From: Escarpia spicata
Lineage: Eukaryota > Annelida > Polychaeta > Sabellida > Siboglinidae
NCBI GenBank assembly: GCA_963995525.1
Contig: OZ023217.1
Coordinates: 3,591,783 to 3,655,782, forward strand
Length of the DNA stretch: 64,000 nucleotides
Direction of reading: 5' to 3'
Part shown: piece after piece, positions 1 through 10,905 of the stretch
How positions within the stretch are numbered: the first letter of the stretch is position 1
How the letters are laid out: every line of letters begins with the position of its first letter
Program-made: the position numbers and the translations under genes
Notes under the pieces: model-generated
Databases searched by the model: none
Seen by the model: the letters and a program-made list of their open reading frames with translations, nothing else
Told to the model about the DNA's origin: nothing

Positions 1-2400
1 TGTATACATTGTATACCCATATCTACTGGTAACAGCCTTGGTTCTGCTGCCAACCAGGACTTGTATACGTTGTATACCCATATCTACTGGTAACAGCCTT
101 GGCTCTGCTGCCAAACAGGACTTGTATACATTGTATACCCAATATCTACTGGTAACAGCTTTGGCTCTGCTGCCAACCAAGACTTGTATACATTGTATAC
201 CCATATCTACTGGTAACAACCTTGGCTCTGCTGCCAAACAGGACTTGTATACATTGTATACCCATATCTACTGGTAACAGCTTTCGCTCTGCTGCCAACC
301 AGGACTTGTATACATTGTATACCCATATCTATTGGTAACAGCCTTGGCTCTGCTGCCAACCAGGACTTGTATACATTGTATACCCATATCTACTGGTAAC
401 AACCTTGGCTCTGCTACCAAACAGGACTTGTATACATGGTATACCCATATCTACTGGTAACAGCCTTGGCTCTGCTGCCAAACAGGACTTGTATAAATAG
501 TATTCCCATATCTACTGGTAACAACCTTGGCTTTGCTGCCAAACAGGACTTGTATACATTGTATACCCATATCTACTGGTAACAGCTTTCGCTCTGCTGC
601 CAACCAGGACTTGTATACATTGTATACCCATATCTACTGGTAACAACCTTGGCTCTGCTGCCAACCAGGACTTGTATACATTGTATACCCATATATACTG
701 ATAACAACCTTGGCTCTGCTGCCAACCAGGACTTGTATACATTGTATACCCATATCTACTGGTAACAGTCTTGGCTCTGCTGCCAACCAGGACTTGTATA
801 CATTGTATACCCATATCTACTGGTAACAACCTTGGCTCTGCTGTCAAACAGGACTTGTATACATTGTATACCCATATCTACTGGTAACAGTCTTGGCTCT
901 GCTGCCAACCAGGACTTGTATACATTGTATACCCATATCTACTGGTAACAGTCTTGGCTCTGCTGCCAACCAGGAATTGTATACATTGTATACCCATATC
1001 TACTGGTAACAGCCTTGGCTCTGCTGCCAACCAGGACTTGTATACATTGTATACCCATATCTACTGGTAACAGCCTTGGCTCTGCTGCCAACCATGACTT
1101 GTATACATTGTATACTCATATCTACTGGTAACAGCCTTGACTCTGCTGCCAACCAGGACTTGTATACATTGTATACCCATATCTACTGGTAACAGTCTTG
1201 GCTCTGCTGCCAACCAGGACTTGTATACATTGTATACCCATATCTACTGGTAACAGCCTTGGCTCTGCTGCCAACCAGGACTTGTATACATTGTATACCC
1301 ATATCTACTGGTAACAGCTTTCGCTCTGCTGTCAACCAGGACTTGTATACATTGTTTACCCATATCTACTGGTAACAACCTTGGCTCTGCTGCCAAACAG
1401 GAGTTGTATACATTGTTTACCCATATCTACTGGTAACAGCCTTGGCTCTGCTGCCAAACAGGACTTGTATAAATTGTATTCCCATATCTACTGGTAACAG
1501 CCTTGGCTCTGCTGCCAAACAGGACTTGTATACATTGTATACCCATATCTACTGGTAAGAACCTTGGCTCTGCTGCCAACCAGGACTTGTATACATTGTA
1601 TACCCATATATACTGATAACAACCTTGGCTCTGCTGCCAACCAGGACTTGTATACATTGTATACCCATATCTACTGGTAACAGTCTTGGCTCTGCTGCCA
1701 ACCAGGACTTGTATACATTGTATACCCATATCTACTGGTAACAACCTTGGCTCTGCTGCCAAACAGGACTTGTATACATTGTATACCCATATCTACTGGT
1801 AACAGTCTTGGCTCTGCTGCCAAACAGGACTTGTATACATTGTATACCCATATCTACTGGTAACAACCTTGGCTCTGCTGCCAACCAGGACTTGTATACA
1901 TTGTATACCCATATCTACTGGTAGCAACCTTGGCTCTTCTGCCAAACAGGACTTGTATACATTGTATACCCATATCTACTGGTAACAGCCTTGGCTCTGC
2001 TGCCAAACAGGAATTGTATACATTGTATACCCATATCTACTGGTAACAGCCTAGGCTTTGCTGCCAACCAGGACTTGTATACATTGTGTACCCATATCTA
2101 CTGGTAACAGCCTTGGCTCTGTTGCCAAACAGGACTTGTATACATTGTATACCCATATCTACTGGTAACAACCTTGGCTCTGCTGCCAAACAGGACTTGT
2201 ATACATTGTATACCCATATCTACTGGTAACAGCCTTGGCTCTGCTGCCAACCAGGACTTGCCTATACATTGTATATCCATATCTGCTGGTAACAACCTTG
2301 GCTCTGCTGCCAACCAGGACTTGTGTACATTGTATACCCATATATATTGGTAACAGCCTTGGTTCTGCTGCTAACCAGGACTTGTATACATTGTATACGC
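1..2400. repeat. 61-bp tandem satellite array
   Basis: About 39 head-to-tail copies of a unit of about 61 bp, running off the left edge of the window. Each unit carries TGTATACATTGTATACCC (two GTATAC palindromes about 10 bp apart), then ATATCTACTGGTAACA, then a GGCTCTGCTGCCAA segment. Units differ by single substitutions and occasional 1-bp indels. Short open frames across it arise from the periodicity and are not considered genes. The last recognisable unit ends near 2400, where it passes into unrelated sequence. Confidence 0.97.
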
Positions 2401-2460
2401 TTTGTCTTTCATTTATCTTCGGGATTATACAATTCCGAAATAAAAACACCTTACCTCATC

Positions 2461-2850
2461 CTGTCTAGACCTCACCCTGTCGACACCTCACCCTGTCGAC
2501 ACTTCACCCAGTCCACACCTCACCCAGTCGACACCTCACCCAGTCGACATCTCACTCTGTCAACACCTCACCCTGTCGATACCTCACCCTGTCGATATCT
2601 CACCATGTCGACACCTCACCCTGTCGACGCCTCACTCTGTCAACACCTCACCCTGTCGACACACCCTGTGTCGACACCTCACCCTGTCGATACCTCACTC
2701 CGTCGAGACGTCACCCTGTCGATATCTCACCCTGTCGACACTTCACCCTATCGACACCTCACCCTGTCAAGACCTCACCCTGTCGATATCTCACCCTGTC
2801 GATATCTCACCCTGTCGATATATCACCCTGTCAACACCTCACCCTGTTTG
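2461..2850. repeat. 16-bp minisatellite (CACCTCACCCTGTCGA)
   Basis: About 24 imperfect copies of a 16-bp unit containing CTCACCCTGTCGA, many forming a GTCGAC palindrome at the unit junction. It starts about 60 bp after the end of the 61-bp satellite. The unbroken frame through it is a by-product of the repeat. Confidence 0.93.
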
Positions 2851-2869
2851 TCGAATCGTCTCCTTAGCA

Positions 2870-3150
2870 AAACATTCTATAAAATATTCTACAGGCTTTT
2901 TGGATGATGGTTTTCTAAAGAATATTTTCTACTATAGAATTCTACACAACATATAAGCAACTCTACATATTTCTATAGATTTCAATATAATATTCTATAC
3001 AATTCAATATAAAATGAAGTGACTATAAACAAGTCTATATACTTGTATATAATCATAATGCCTATAGACTATTCTATAGAACGGTGTAGAAAAATTAAGT
3101 TGTCACAACAATTCTATAGTTTTATATTATTAAAGTATAATTCTATAGTA
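2870..3150. repeat. AT-rich region with recurrent TTCTATAG motifs
   Basis: AT-rich tract in which TTCTATAG or its complement recurs at irregular spacing. A similar tract is present at 37980-38130, also beside a minisatellite. No coding potential is seen. Confidence 0.55.
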
Positions 3151-3159
3151 TGTTGCTAA

Positions 3160-3534
3160 GATGCCGTCAATGCTCTTCTCGACGCCCGGACCCCGCCGCT
3201 ACACTTAGAGCAGCTGATTAGGTGCCGTAAACAGCTGTGCAGCCTAGTTGCCGGCTGGCGTCAAGTGTCGATATCGTCGGGCTGCATCGACCCTGACCTA
3301 GCATGGGTGATCGATCTGGTAAACACACTGAACGGGTCCCCGATTCACCAAGCCACCGAACCTAATTCTCCACTCAAGTCATTGTTCCTTTGTGTCACGT
3401 CTTATATGAGATTGCGAAACTCTGCGGCGAATGCAAAAGACTGCATTAAAGAGACGCTATATATAGTTGCACTGCCAGGATACGACCTGTATTTAGCGCT
3501 TCAATGGTGTTCCGCAAACGGAACTGATTGCTAA
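3160..3534 (+). CDS. Orphan exon-like ORF, function unknown
   Basis: An open frame runs from just after a TAA at 3157-3159 to the TAG/TAA region at 3532-3534, about 124 codons; the first Met codon is at 3265. It is markedly more GC-rich than the AT-rich flanks, and its left edge follows a possible splice acceptor (TGCTAAG). The product is rich in leucine and cysteine, with a segment LEQLIRCRKQLCSLVAGW near the start and DLAWVIDLVNTLNG in the middle. I do not recognise the family. It may be a terminal exon of a plus-strand gene whose other exons are lost or outside the window, or a pseudogene fragment. Composition and length favour past or present coding; function is open. Confidence 0.4.
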   Translation, partial: DAVNALLDARTPPLHLEQLIRCRKQLCSLVAGWRQVSISSGCIDPDLAWVIDLVNTLNGSPIHQATEPNSPLKSLFLCVTSYMRLRNSAANAKDCIKETLYIVALPGYDLYLALQWCSANGTDC

Positions 3535-4840
3535 CCAGTTCGATGCAGCTTGAACCAGCTCCTTTGCTCTATTTCAAGTACTCTCTTCTTACCGCTAGAG
3601 CTTCTTACCTTCCGCGCATACGCCTGATTATTTCCTAGACAAACCCACAAACGATCTACCCATGGACGTCTGTCATTTAATGTTTACAATAACATATAAG
3701 ATTTCTAGCCTACTGCACAGAAAGCAAACAAGTTGCATAGCTCAAGTTTTGCATTGACCCTTTTCTTAAGACTTTTGTATGTGTGGAAGCAATAGTTTTA
3801 GGTCTGAAGGATGTCAGTTGGCAAAAAGTTAGGCCATTGTGAATGGTCACATTTATAAACAAAAGGTGAATAACAATTAATATACATTGAATATTTCTCG
3901 ACATAACGAAACTTGAGGGCGTAATGCTGTAGTTGAGCGTGTACATGCATTTATAATTAATACAGGGAATCCTTGGCTTCGTGATGAAGCCATCACCGTG
4001 TTGGCAACTACTTTGTTGTGCATTGGAGTATCATGGGGTCCACACGTAATCTCACTAAAGCTTTGGCGCACCGGTCGCTCAGCTCGAAGATACTGAATTT
4101 CAAATTCAGCTTTGCATTCTATATAACACTAATTTTGAGACATTTGAACACGTTAAATGTGCTGCTTCAAGGGAGACAAAGGTTGATTAACTGTGGAAGT
4201 TTCAACATAAAGCTGTTGCGTATCAAAATTCATGCCGAGAACGATAACTTTCTACATTTCAACTTCATAGATGATTAAATCTTTTATGGCGAAGACGATG
4301 CGCGTATCGAAGATGCCAACTCGGTATTTTTGTTGGTGTGCTGGACAGCCTATAGTTATCTAAACAATCAGAACTTCGAGGAAGTAGGCTCATTTATATA
4401 TCCTGCGTCAATCCCCAATAAGAAACACGCGGGATTTCCTGGGTTATTCACTTAAACGAGCTAATACAACTGCTTGACCAATAACCGCCGAACTTTTATT
4501 TGGCGCTGCTTTGACGAAAGTTAGAAGTTAGTAAAAAAAACTGGCGCGATATTCTTGATTGATTTTGCAAATGGATATTTTATGAACTCTTCTAGATGCA
4601 CAGGTCTGACATGTTCCCTTTAAGACACTTCAATACAATGAATTAAAACAAGGATTGCAATAGTCACGTTTGCCTCTAGGCTAAGTGGACAACGTATCGA
4701 TAGTTGGCTAGGCTAAGGAGTTAAGGTGGACACGCAGAGTTATAAAGGTAAGTTTTTAAAATACGGCGGAATTATATAATATTTTCAACTGCTCCAACAA
4801 TAGGAGGGAGCAAATACCAAAGACTCGTGCAGCAACAGAA
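3535..4840. other. Non-coding stretch, nothing recognised
   Basis: AT-rich unique-looking sequence. Short open frames at 3710-4278 have no recognisable motif and overlap each other on both strands, so none is called. Confidence 0.5.
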
Positions 4841-5107
4841 TACCTGCCAACTGTACCGGGAAATCGGTGCGTCTCCCGGATGTTGGGTGTATCTCCCGTT
4901 CTCCCGGAATACAGGAAAATCTTTTATCACCCCCCCCCCCCCGCCGTCTTTTAGACAGTGAACCGGTGAAGTTCCGACGAAAATCTCCAGCAGCACCGCC
5001 GTCTTCTGATGTCAAGATCCGATACTGCGCGATGAGACGGCGCGACACGGGAATCGTGCTGAATCGCTAATGAATCTCCCGGATTTCAACAAAAGAGTTG
5101 GCAGGTA
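4841..5107. mobile_element. Non-autonomous element with terminal inverted repeats (copy A)
   Basis: Bounded by TACCTGCCAACT at 4841-4852 and its reverse complement AGTTGGCAGGTA at 5096-5107. The interior contains a C-homopolymer, TCTCCCGG motifs and a segment GATGTCAAGATCCGA. A related copy in the opposite orientation lies at 8240-8507, so this is a dispersed family of about 270 bp. No ORF for a transposase is seen, which suggests a MITE-like element. Confidence 0.75.
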
Positions 5108-5218
5108 TATAACAGATAAAGTTCCATTGTTGCCTATGTTAGCGTTAACTCTAGGAACAAAAAGTAAATCAGAACTAGATGATCGAAACTGGATAGGCTT
5201 TCTTACATCAGTAAGCAA
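5108..5218 (-). pseudogene. LINE RT C-terminal scrap
   Basis: On the minus strand this reads QFRSSSSDLLFVPRVNAN, which matches the RSSSSKLLSVPRVKTK tail of the LINE fragment at 62195-62656. That segment is typical of the C-terminus of CR1/L2-like non-LTR retrotransposon proteins. Only a few dozen codons remain, abutting the inverted-repeat element. Confidence 0.55.
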
Positions 5219-5244
5219 GGAATATAAATATGTAGGTTGCTTAC

Positions 5245-5650
5245 GTAAACTTACTTACTTACTTATTTAATCCTCTTCGTTTGGGTCCCACAAATAAGGC
5301 CGACACCAAAGAACGACACTGTTGCCTGACCGCTGCCAGCTTCGTTACTTGGCCCCAGCTCCATCCGAGTGCCTTCATCTCCCGCTCCACTGATTGCCTC
5401 CATGTCTTATTGGGTCATTGGATGTCAGCGGCATTCTGCAGACGTGTCCGTTCCATCTCCATCTGGGGCGTTTAACTTCAAGAGAGATGGGCTGCATGCC
5501 TGTCCTTTCGTGGAGTTCCGTGTTAGAGATTTTATTTGGCCTGTAGATTCGCAGAATCCTCCTGAGACACTTGTTTTGAAAACACTTCCAATATCTGGCA
5601 TATGCCTTTGGAGACCTTCCGTGATTCCGCCACATACAACAGCACACCCA
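5245..5650 (-). mobile_element. 5'-truncated LINE 3' end with AAGT-repeat tail
   Basis: The minus strand encodes NKCLRRILRIYRPNKISN, then a RWRWNGHVCRMP segment, and continues with WGQVTKLAA-like sequence toward the 3' end. These are hallmark pieces of the C-terminal region of non-LTR retrotransposon RT proteins. The 3' end runs into a TAAGTAAGTAAGTAAG tract (plus-strand ACTTACTTACTTA near 5250-5264), the short tandem tail expected of a target-primed LINE insertion. The RT core is absent. Confidence 0.85.
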
Positions 5651-6240
5651 GGACGTTTGTTAACATAAAAGGACCTAATAATTATAGGTACATATCTTAA
5701 AAAGTATACAGTATTGGAGAGGAAGCCAAAGCACAGACATAAGAAGCGGCATTCAGTGAGAAAATCGCGAAGACCGATTCACAACCCTTCATAAACAATG
5801 TTCCGCACGTTGTAATTTCATAATATGTGCAACATTATGAAAAAGATAATTACAATAGTTGAATATTGTAGTAACAAGTGTAGTTGCAATGGTTTTTGCT
5901 ACAGAAAACGGCAAATACCGAAGAGTACGATAAATATGATAACAACAGCATTCATAAGTTTGTGAAATACGTTGTCTAAAATTGAAATTCTCATCAAGTA
6001 ACTCCTAGATTTCGTGCTGAAAGAGCAAGTGTAATAGTCCGACTAAGAACACATGAAGGAAAAAAGCTCTTTATTATTCCATGCTGCCTTTGTGTTCCAA
6101 TAATAAGAAACTCGGCTTTATCAGCATTTAACTTTTATCTATTCTCAGTCGTCCAATTGAAAATGTGATTAGGATGATTTCGGAGCAGATTTAATGAGCA
6201 GTTAGTTTTAAGAGTAGATAAAGAATTCTAAACATGTGCA
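5651..6240. other. Non-coding stretch, nothing recognised
   Basis: AT-rich sequence without a recognisable gene or repeat boundary. Confidence 0.4.
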
Positions 6241-6910
6241 TTATCTGCGTAAAGGTGGTGACTCAAATTAAAAGAGGATGGCATGACCATTTGTATAAAC
6301 TACAGCAGATAGATCAAGTAAGGTAAATGCAGTTACTTTACCTTCGTCCAAATTAAGAGTTACATCATTGAGCACTTTTAAGAGAAGTCCCTGTAGAATG
6401 GAGCTCTTTGTAGGCAGATTGTAATTAATTACATACGCAATTTGATTTAATATGAGATCCAAGTCGTTTAGCTACAACTTTTTCAAATATCTTAGAAATT
6501 AAACAAAGATTTGAAACGGTAATTCTTTAAGTTATCTTTACTCAGAAATGTCTTCTTGATAAGAGGGTTTACATGCGCATCATCTGGAAAAAATGTTCGA
6601 ACTTAGTGATACATTTATAATATTCGTTACTGTACAAAAGCGAAGAGTTAAGACATGCTTGCGTCAGTACGGTTGGTATTGGAACAAGATCACAGGACTT
6701 ATTTGGTGATGACATATTTTGCTAAAAGAAGAAAGTATGGCATTTATATGTGGTATTACAACGTTAACATTAATCGAAGATTGATAAGGAAATGAAGAAC
6801 GCATGAGGCTAATTTTGTCCTTAAAATAATCAGAAAACACATTAAGAGGATTTGTAGAGTTATTTGACGCTATTGATATTTGTAAAATAATAAGATTTAA
6901 CATCTGCCTA
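6241..6910 (-). mobile_element. Degraded LINE reverse transcriptase (N-terminal RT part)
   Basis: Minus-strand translation gives, with frameshifts, a segment like NVFSDYFKDKISLMRSSFP (the linker before RT), then LRYLKKL, and LKVLNDVTLNLDEGKVTA followed by FTLLDLSAVVYTNGHAIL. The last part corresponds to the first catalytic Asp region (DLSAAFDT in related elements) of CR1/L2-type RTs; the AFDT residues are decayed to VVYT. The YADD half is missing. It is a dead fragment. Confidence 0.75.
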
Positions 6911-8239
6911 TTACAATGGTAATAATACTAAATATTGCAAAAGTGACACTGTTCTGATTCTTCTGAATAGCAAGATTTATCCAATGATGAACGTGATTTA
7001 GGCCAAACACGTTCGAGATAACGACGGCGCCTTTTAGACTGGAAGGTTTCATGAGTCATTCAAGTACAGGGAGGAGGTATTTTCTGTGAAACAAATTCAC
7101 AGGCAAACAGAGCATGTTTATCAAGGTAAGGTTTTAAGTACATACCCTGTTGTCCATACAAATCTGAATTATCATTTGTTGGATTTCTGAACAGATCTGA
7201 GTCAAGAAAGTCCATCATTAAAGGTAGCAGTGTCAATTTTATATATAGCATGATAAGGAATTTTTTTTTGGGATAGTGACGGTGTTCTAGAAATATTCCC
7301 AAGTTGTCTTTGGGCGGCCAACATTCTGTCTGACTTCGGGTGTCCGTGTTAATGCCTTCTGCGAGTTGTTGTCGTCGTCCATTCAGATGACGAGTCAAAC
7401 CCAGTTCTATCTTTTTATTTTGACCTATGTGTTTGTATACTTTCATTTCGTTGTCACTATAATTATCTTGCTATGGAAACCGAAAGGCTCTGCCAAAATG
7501 ACGAAGCGTCGTGGGGATGGTGGACAGTTGATGTGTATGCCTACCACAGAAACCTCTAATTGCACCCCCGTGGCTCGCAAAAAACCAAGACCCCTTTGGA
7601 TCCGCCCATGTTACGTGTAGGCCTGTTATACGAAACGGCTCCCGCTTGTCAAATGGCGTGCGAATAACAGATCATCATCAGTTCAAAAACGTCACAAGAG
7701 GACTCGTGAACGAACGAGCTGTGCAGTTAGACTTAATAGGCCTATGCGATGAGCGAATGTCAGGGCAACATTTGTTGGGCATCGAGAGTCCTAGAAAACA
7801 TGGATTATATAATATTCTCGCAAAAGATTTGCAAGGCATGTCCTCTTTCGAAGACAACAAACCAATGAATGGCGCTGATTTGGTGATTCCAGGGTCTAAC
7901 GGGCAAGTTTAATACATATTTTCAATTAGTAGTTAGTCATGTATATTTACGTTACAATTTATCACAAATTAACTGTTTAAACGTACAAACAAGTTCTACG
8001 ACCGCAATGCGGATTGCAGCCAGAAAGAATAAAAAGGCCCGTAGCGTGTTTTTAGGGAGTCCGTGTTTCCGCGTGGAACACTAAGCCGTGTCGTGTCGAG
8101 ATGTTGGAGAATTTTTTTCCAGGTCAAGGGAGGGTAGTCTTGGATATATTAATTTTTACAACTACTTCCCTCCAAGCGACAGTACTTATCCCAAGCGGAA
8201 CTATTTTGCCTCAACGGGGGGGGATTCATATCCCCAGCC
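6911..8239. other. Unassigned stretch with short orphan ORFs
   Basis: A 128-codon minus-strand frame (7060-7446) and plus-strand frames at 7366-7620 and 7646-7912 (88 codons) are present. None contains a domain I recognise, and there is no support from splice sites. They could be remnants of mobile elements. Confidence 0.3.
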
Positions 8240-8507
8240 TACGGTTCAGTATGATTCTCGTGTCGCGCTGTCTCGGATCTTGACATCGGAAGAAGACGGA
8301 GGGAGGGTGCAGTTAGAGATTTTTAGCCGGAAATTCAGCGGTTCAGCACGTCTCAGCATGTCTCCAGTGGTGTCGCGCTGTCTCGAAGACGAGGTCGGGG
8401 AGAGGTGGTGCTGTTGGAGATTTTCAGCGAAAATCCTGGAGATTTGCCTGTATTCTGGGAAATACACACAACATCCAGTAGACTCCCGGGAGAGTTGGCA
8501 GGTATAT
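8240..8507. mobile_element. Inverted-repeat element, copy B
   Basis: Reverse-oriented relative of the element at 4841-5107. It ends in AGTTGGCAGGTA at about 8494-8505 and shares, on the opposite strand, GATGTCAAGATCCGAGACAG, AATACAGG and GAAAATCTCC-type blocks. The left terminal repeat is not recognisable, so it is truncated or diverged. Confidence 0.65.
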
Positions 8508-9108
8508 ATTAATGAAAACCATCACAATCCGCTAGGGCCTATAATATGTCCAACGATAGCTTCGTCCCCGTTGAAACCCTATTGATTACCGATGCGGTGA
8601 TCCAATCGGCATAGCCTGCTCCATTGCCAAACAGTGTGGCTTGGCTCTTGCGCAGAGAACGAACAAAAGAAGGTCTCACTTAGCTCTCGCCCTTCTCCGT
8701 CAACTAGGCGAAAACATGATGTCGTCACTTATTCGAATAATTAATTAATTTTCTGTTTACCTATACTGGCGTGTAGTCAGTTACCTGCGGGTTGGATAAC
8801 AAAATCAAGTTATTATTATATAACACAACTCAATTTTATAAACAAAGTCTAAGATGATTTCAAATGCATTTTTACGCTTATAATAGTTTACTAATTACTG
8901 ACCCGTTAGTTTGAAATTCGATTCTATCCAATTGGGTAACCTCAAATACAGTTCGCAACAACGAAAATAAGTGAATTTTATGAATGTAGGTTCTCGCGGG
9001 TGACAAACGGTGGTGCTATATAACGATGCCTGGTTAATCGCTGCTAGGAAAGGGAGATGGTACAACTATGGCGCCATCTACTGATCAACATTTGGAAATT
9101 ACCAGCGG

Positions 9109-9111
<3 letters not shown>
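8508..9111. other. Non-coding stretch, nothing recognised
   Basis: No gene, clear repeat or RNA seen. Confidence 0.4.

Positions 9112-9199
<88 letters not shown>
9112..9199. repeat. (GT)n microsatellite
   Basis: About 44 uninterrupted GT dinucleotides. Confidence 0.98.
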
Positions 9200-9204
<5 letters not shown>

Positions 9205-9783
9205 TTACGCGAATGTGTAACGCGAAGTAATTGCGTAGTTTAAGTAGGCGTCATGGAACCGGTCCCTGGCTGCGCTTGAAAATCATTCATGGATGGCAAT
9301 TACATGCAGGTGCACGAAAACCACGACATGGAAGTCATTTGGAAGATATTATCTATGGCTCCAAGATTAAATTGTAACAGCAAGACTTAAACATACATTG
9401 GAGCTGTATTTGAAACGTGCAACGTTTCGATCCATCTACCGTGGATCTTCTAGCTGTAATCAAATCAATGACCTTACTAGCTAAATGTAACGGAAACAAG
9501 ATTCCATTACAATATATCTTCTGACAAAACACGCGACGCTCCACTATTGTAACGTTAATGTGTAAATTAAAGTGTTTTTGTACTTTGCATTCATTTGTAT
9601 GTGGTTACACATGGCACAGTCTCTCAAGTCATTATGTAGAAGCCGAGGTGGGTATTAAATGACATGCTATCGTGTCCATCTACAACGACTTCTCGAGATT
9701 CCTATCTACTCTAATTGTAAAGTCACAACAGTAATTAAATGAACGAATCATGAATTATCAGGCAAAATTAAAACGTTTCAACC
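9200..9783. other. Non-coding stretch, nothing recognised
   Basis: No gene, clear repeat or RNA seen. Confidence 0.4.
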
Positions 9784-10410
9784 AGTGACGAAGTCCTTGA
9801 GATAATCGGGCTTCTTTCGCTCGACACGAGAACGCAGAGAGTAGTTCGGTTCGGCTGTTGTGTCTTTATGGTCATCTGTTTCAGTAGGTTGATTGTTCAC
9901 CTCTTGTGGCCGAGTGTCACTGATTGGAGTCTTTTCATGAAACACGAATTTCGAGTGACTTCGTGACCTTCAGTCTGAGAGTGCTGTGATCACCAGCCCT
10001 CTCAATCCCACTATTTTGTAAGGTTCCGGGTTGAACCTAGATATGGTTTTGTGTGATTGACGCCATTTTATGAGAACGTTATCTCCGATTTGCACATTTG
10101 ATGGGCGAGCGCGTCTTCTGCGGTCTGCATTATTGTTTCTGTCGCTGCTTTGACTGGAAATGTCGCTTTCGCAGCACGGTGTCATCTTGCATGTCGCTGA
10201 TCTCTGGCAGTTTCATTCTTAGTGGACGACTGTAAAGCAGCTCTGCTAGCGAACGCCCGGTAGTGCTGTGTGGAGTTGCTCTGTAATTGCAGAGAAAACA
10301 ATGCAACTCCTGTTTCCACGATCTTCCTTCTACTGTCGTAGCTTGCGCAACTTTGTTTATGTTTCACATGAAACGCTCAACCTCGGAGTTATATGTAGGC
10401 CAAAGAGGAG
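9784..10410 (-). pseudogene. Ty3/gypsy integrase, C-terminal half, frameshifted
   Basis: On the minus strand, from about 10440 downward, frames give PLWPTYNSEVERFM (the region of the third catalytic residue, Glu, of retroviral-type integrases). Next comes WKQELHCFLCNYRATPHSTT, then SLAELLYSRPLRMKLPEI, then NVQIGDNVLIKW with FNPEPYKIVGLRG (the C-terminal DNA-binding fold), ending in YSLRSRVERKKPDYLKDFV. Several frame changes and stops are needed, so it is dead. The upstream pol domains (protease, RT, RNase H, N-terminal integrase) are absent, and Penelope sequence sits in their place. Confidence 0.85.
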
Positions 10411-10812
10411 TAATTCTGAGTTTTGGCAATATGGTAAGTTAGCTTTCCGAGTCCTATGTTGCTCTGAACGGAGCTTTCGACGTCTTCGTCAGTGTTGGTC
10501 TGCGCCACTCTCGGTCGTCATGTGACTATGTTGGTAATTGTCACATGACAACATTTCCAAGAAGATCGCGAGAAGGTTGCATCCGGAATCCCTGTTGATT
10601 TCTGGTTGCCTCTCTCTGATTTCAATCGTCTCACTGATTTTTCTTCTCCAGAAGTTGTTTTCTCTAGAGAGTACCTTTGCGTCTGTAGCCGAGATGTTGT
10701 GGCCCTCATTCACTCTGTGTTCACCTACTGCTGTGAGTGGATCCCTGATGTTTCTGTGTTCTTTGAGTCGGGCTCCTAGTGCTCTGCTGGTTTCGCCTAC
10801 ATAGGTCTGATG
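10411..10812 (-). mobile_element. Penelope-like element GIY-YIG endonuclease end
   Basis: Minus-strand reading from 10803 gives YVGETSRALGARLKEHRN, then GEHRVNEGHNISATDAKV, then FWRRKISETIEIRERQPEIN and RDSGCN. This matches the order of residues in the C-terminal GIY-YIG endonuclease of Penelope-like retroelements (YVGET...R..EH...H.....KVL.RE...R...E...I). The RT domain is missing. The distal part (10411-10490) resembles the 3' non-coding end of such elements. It is embedded inside gypsy-derived sequence. Confidence 0.8.
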
Positions 10813-10814
10813 TC

Positions 10815-10905
10815 AGAAATCAACAGGGATTCCGGATACAACATTCCTGCGATCTTCCTGGAAGTGTTGGCATGTATCAGCTACCAACATAATCCATGAC
10901 GATCG
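10815..10905 (+). mobile_element. Second, opposite-strand Penelope C-terminal copy
   Basis: The plus strand reads EINRDSGYNIPAIFLEVL and then SYQHNP, a close relative of the minus-strand EINRDSGCNLLAIFLEML of the neighbouring copy (10549-10603). The two copies are back to back, separated by only a few bases. Partial inverted copies next to a main copy are a known habit of Penelope-like elements. Confidence 0.7.

Noticed and set aside
1..2400. CRISPR-like array
   Set aside because: Units are contiguous with no unique spacers, and the genome is eukaryotic.
38..2468. Several 70-190 codon open frames in the satellite and 16-bp arrays
   Set aside because: They follow the repeat period, appear on both strands and have no protein features; by-products of tandem repetition.
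7060..7446. 128-codon minus-strand ORF as a gene
   Set aside because: No motif, AT-rich flanks, overlapping plus-strand frames of similar length; not enough support.
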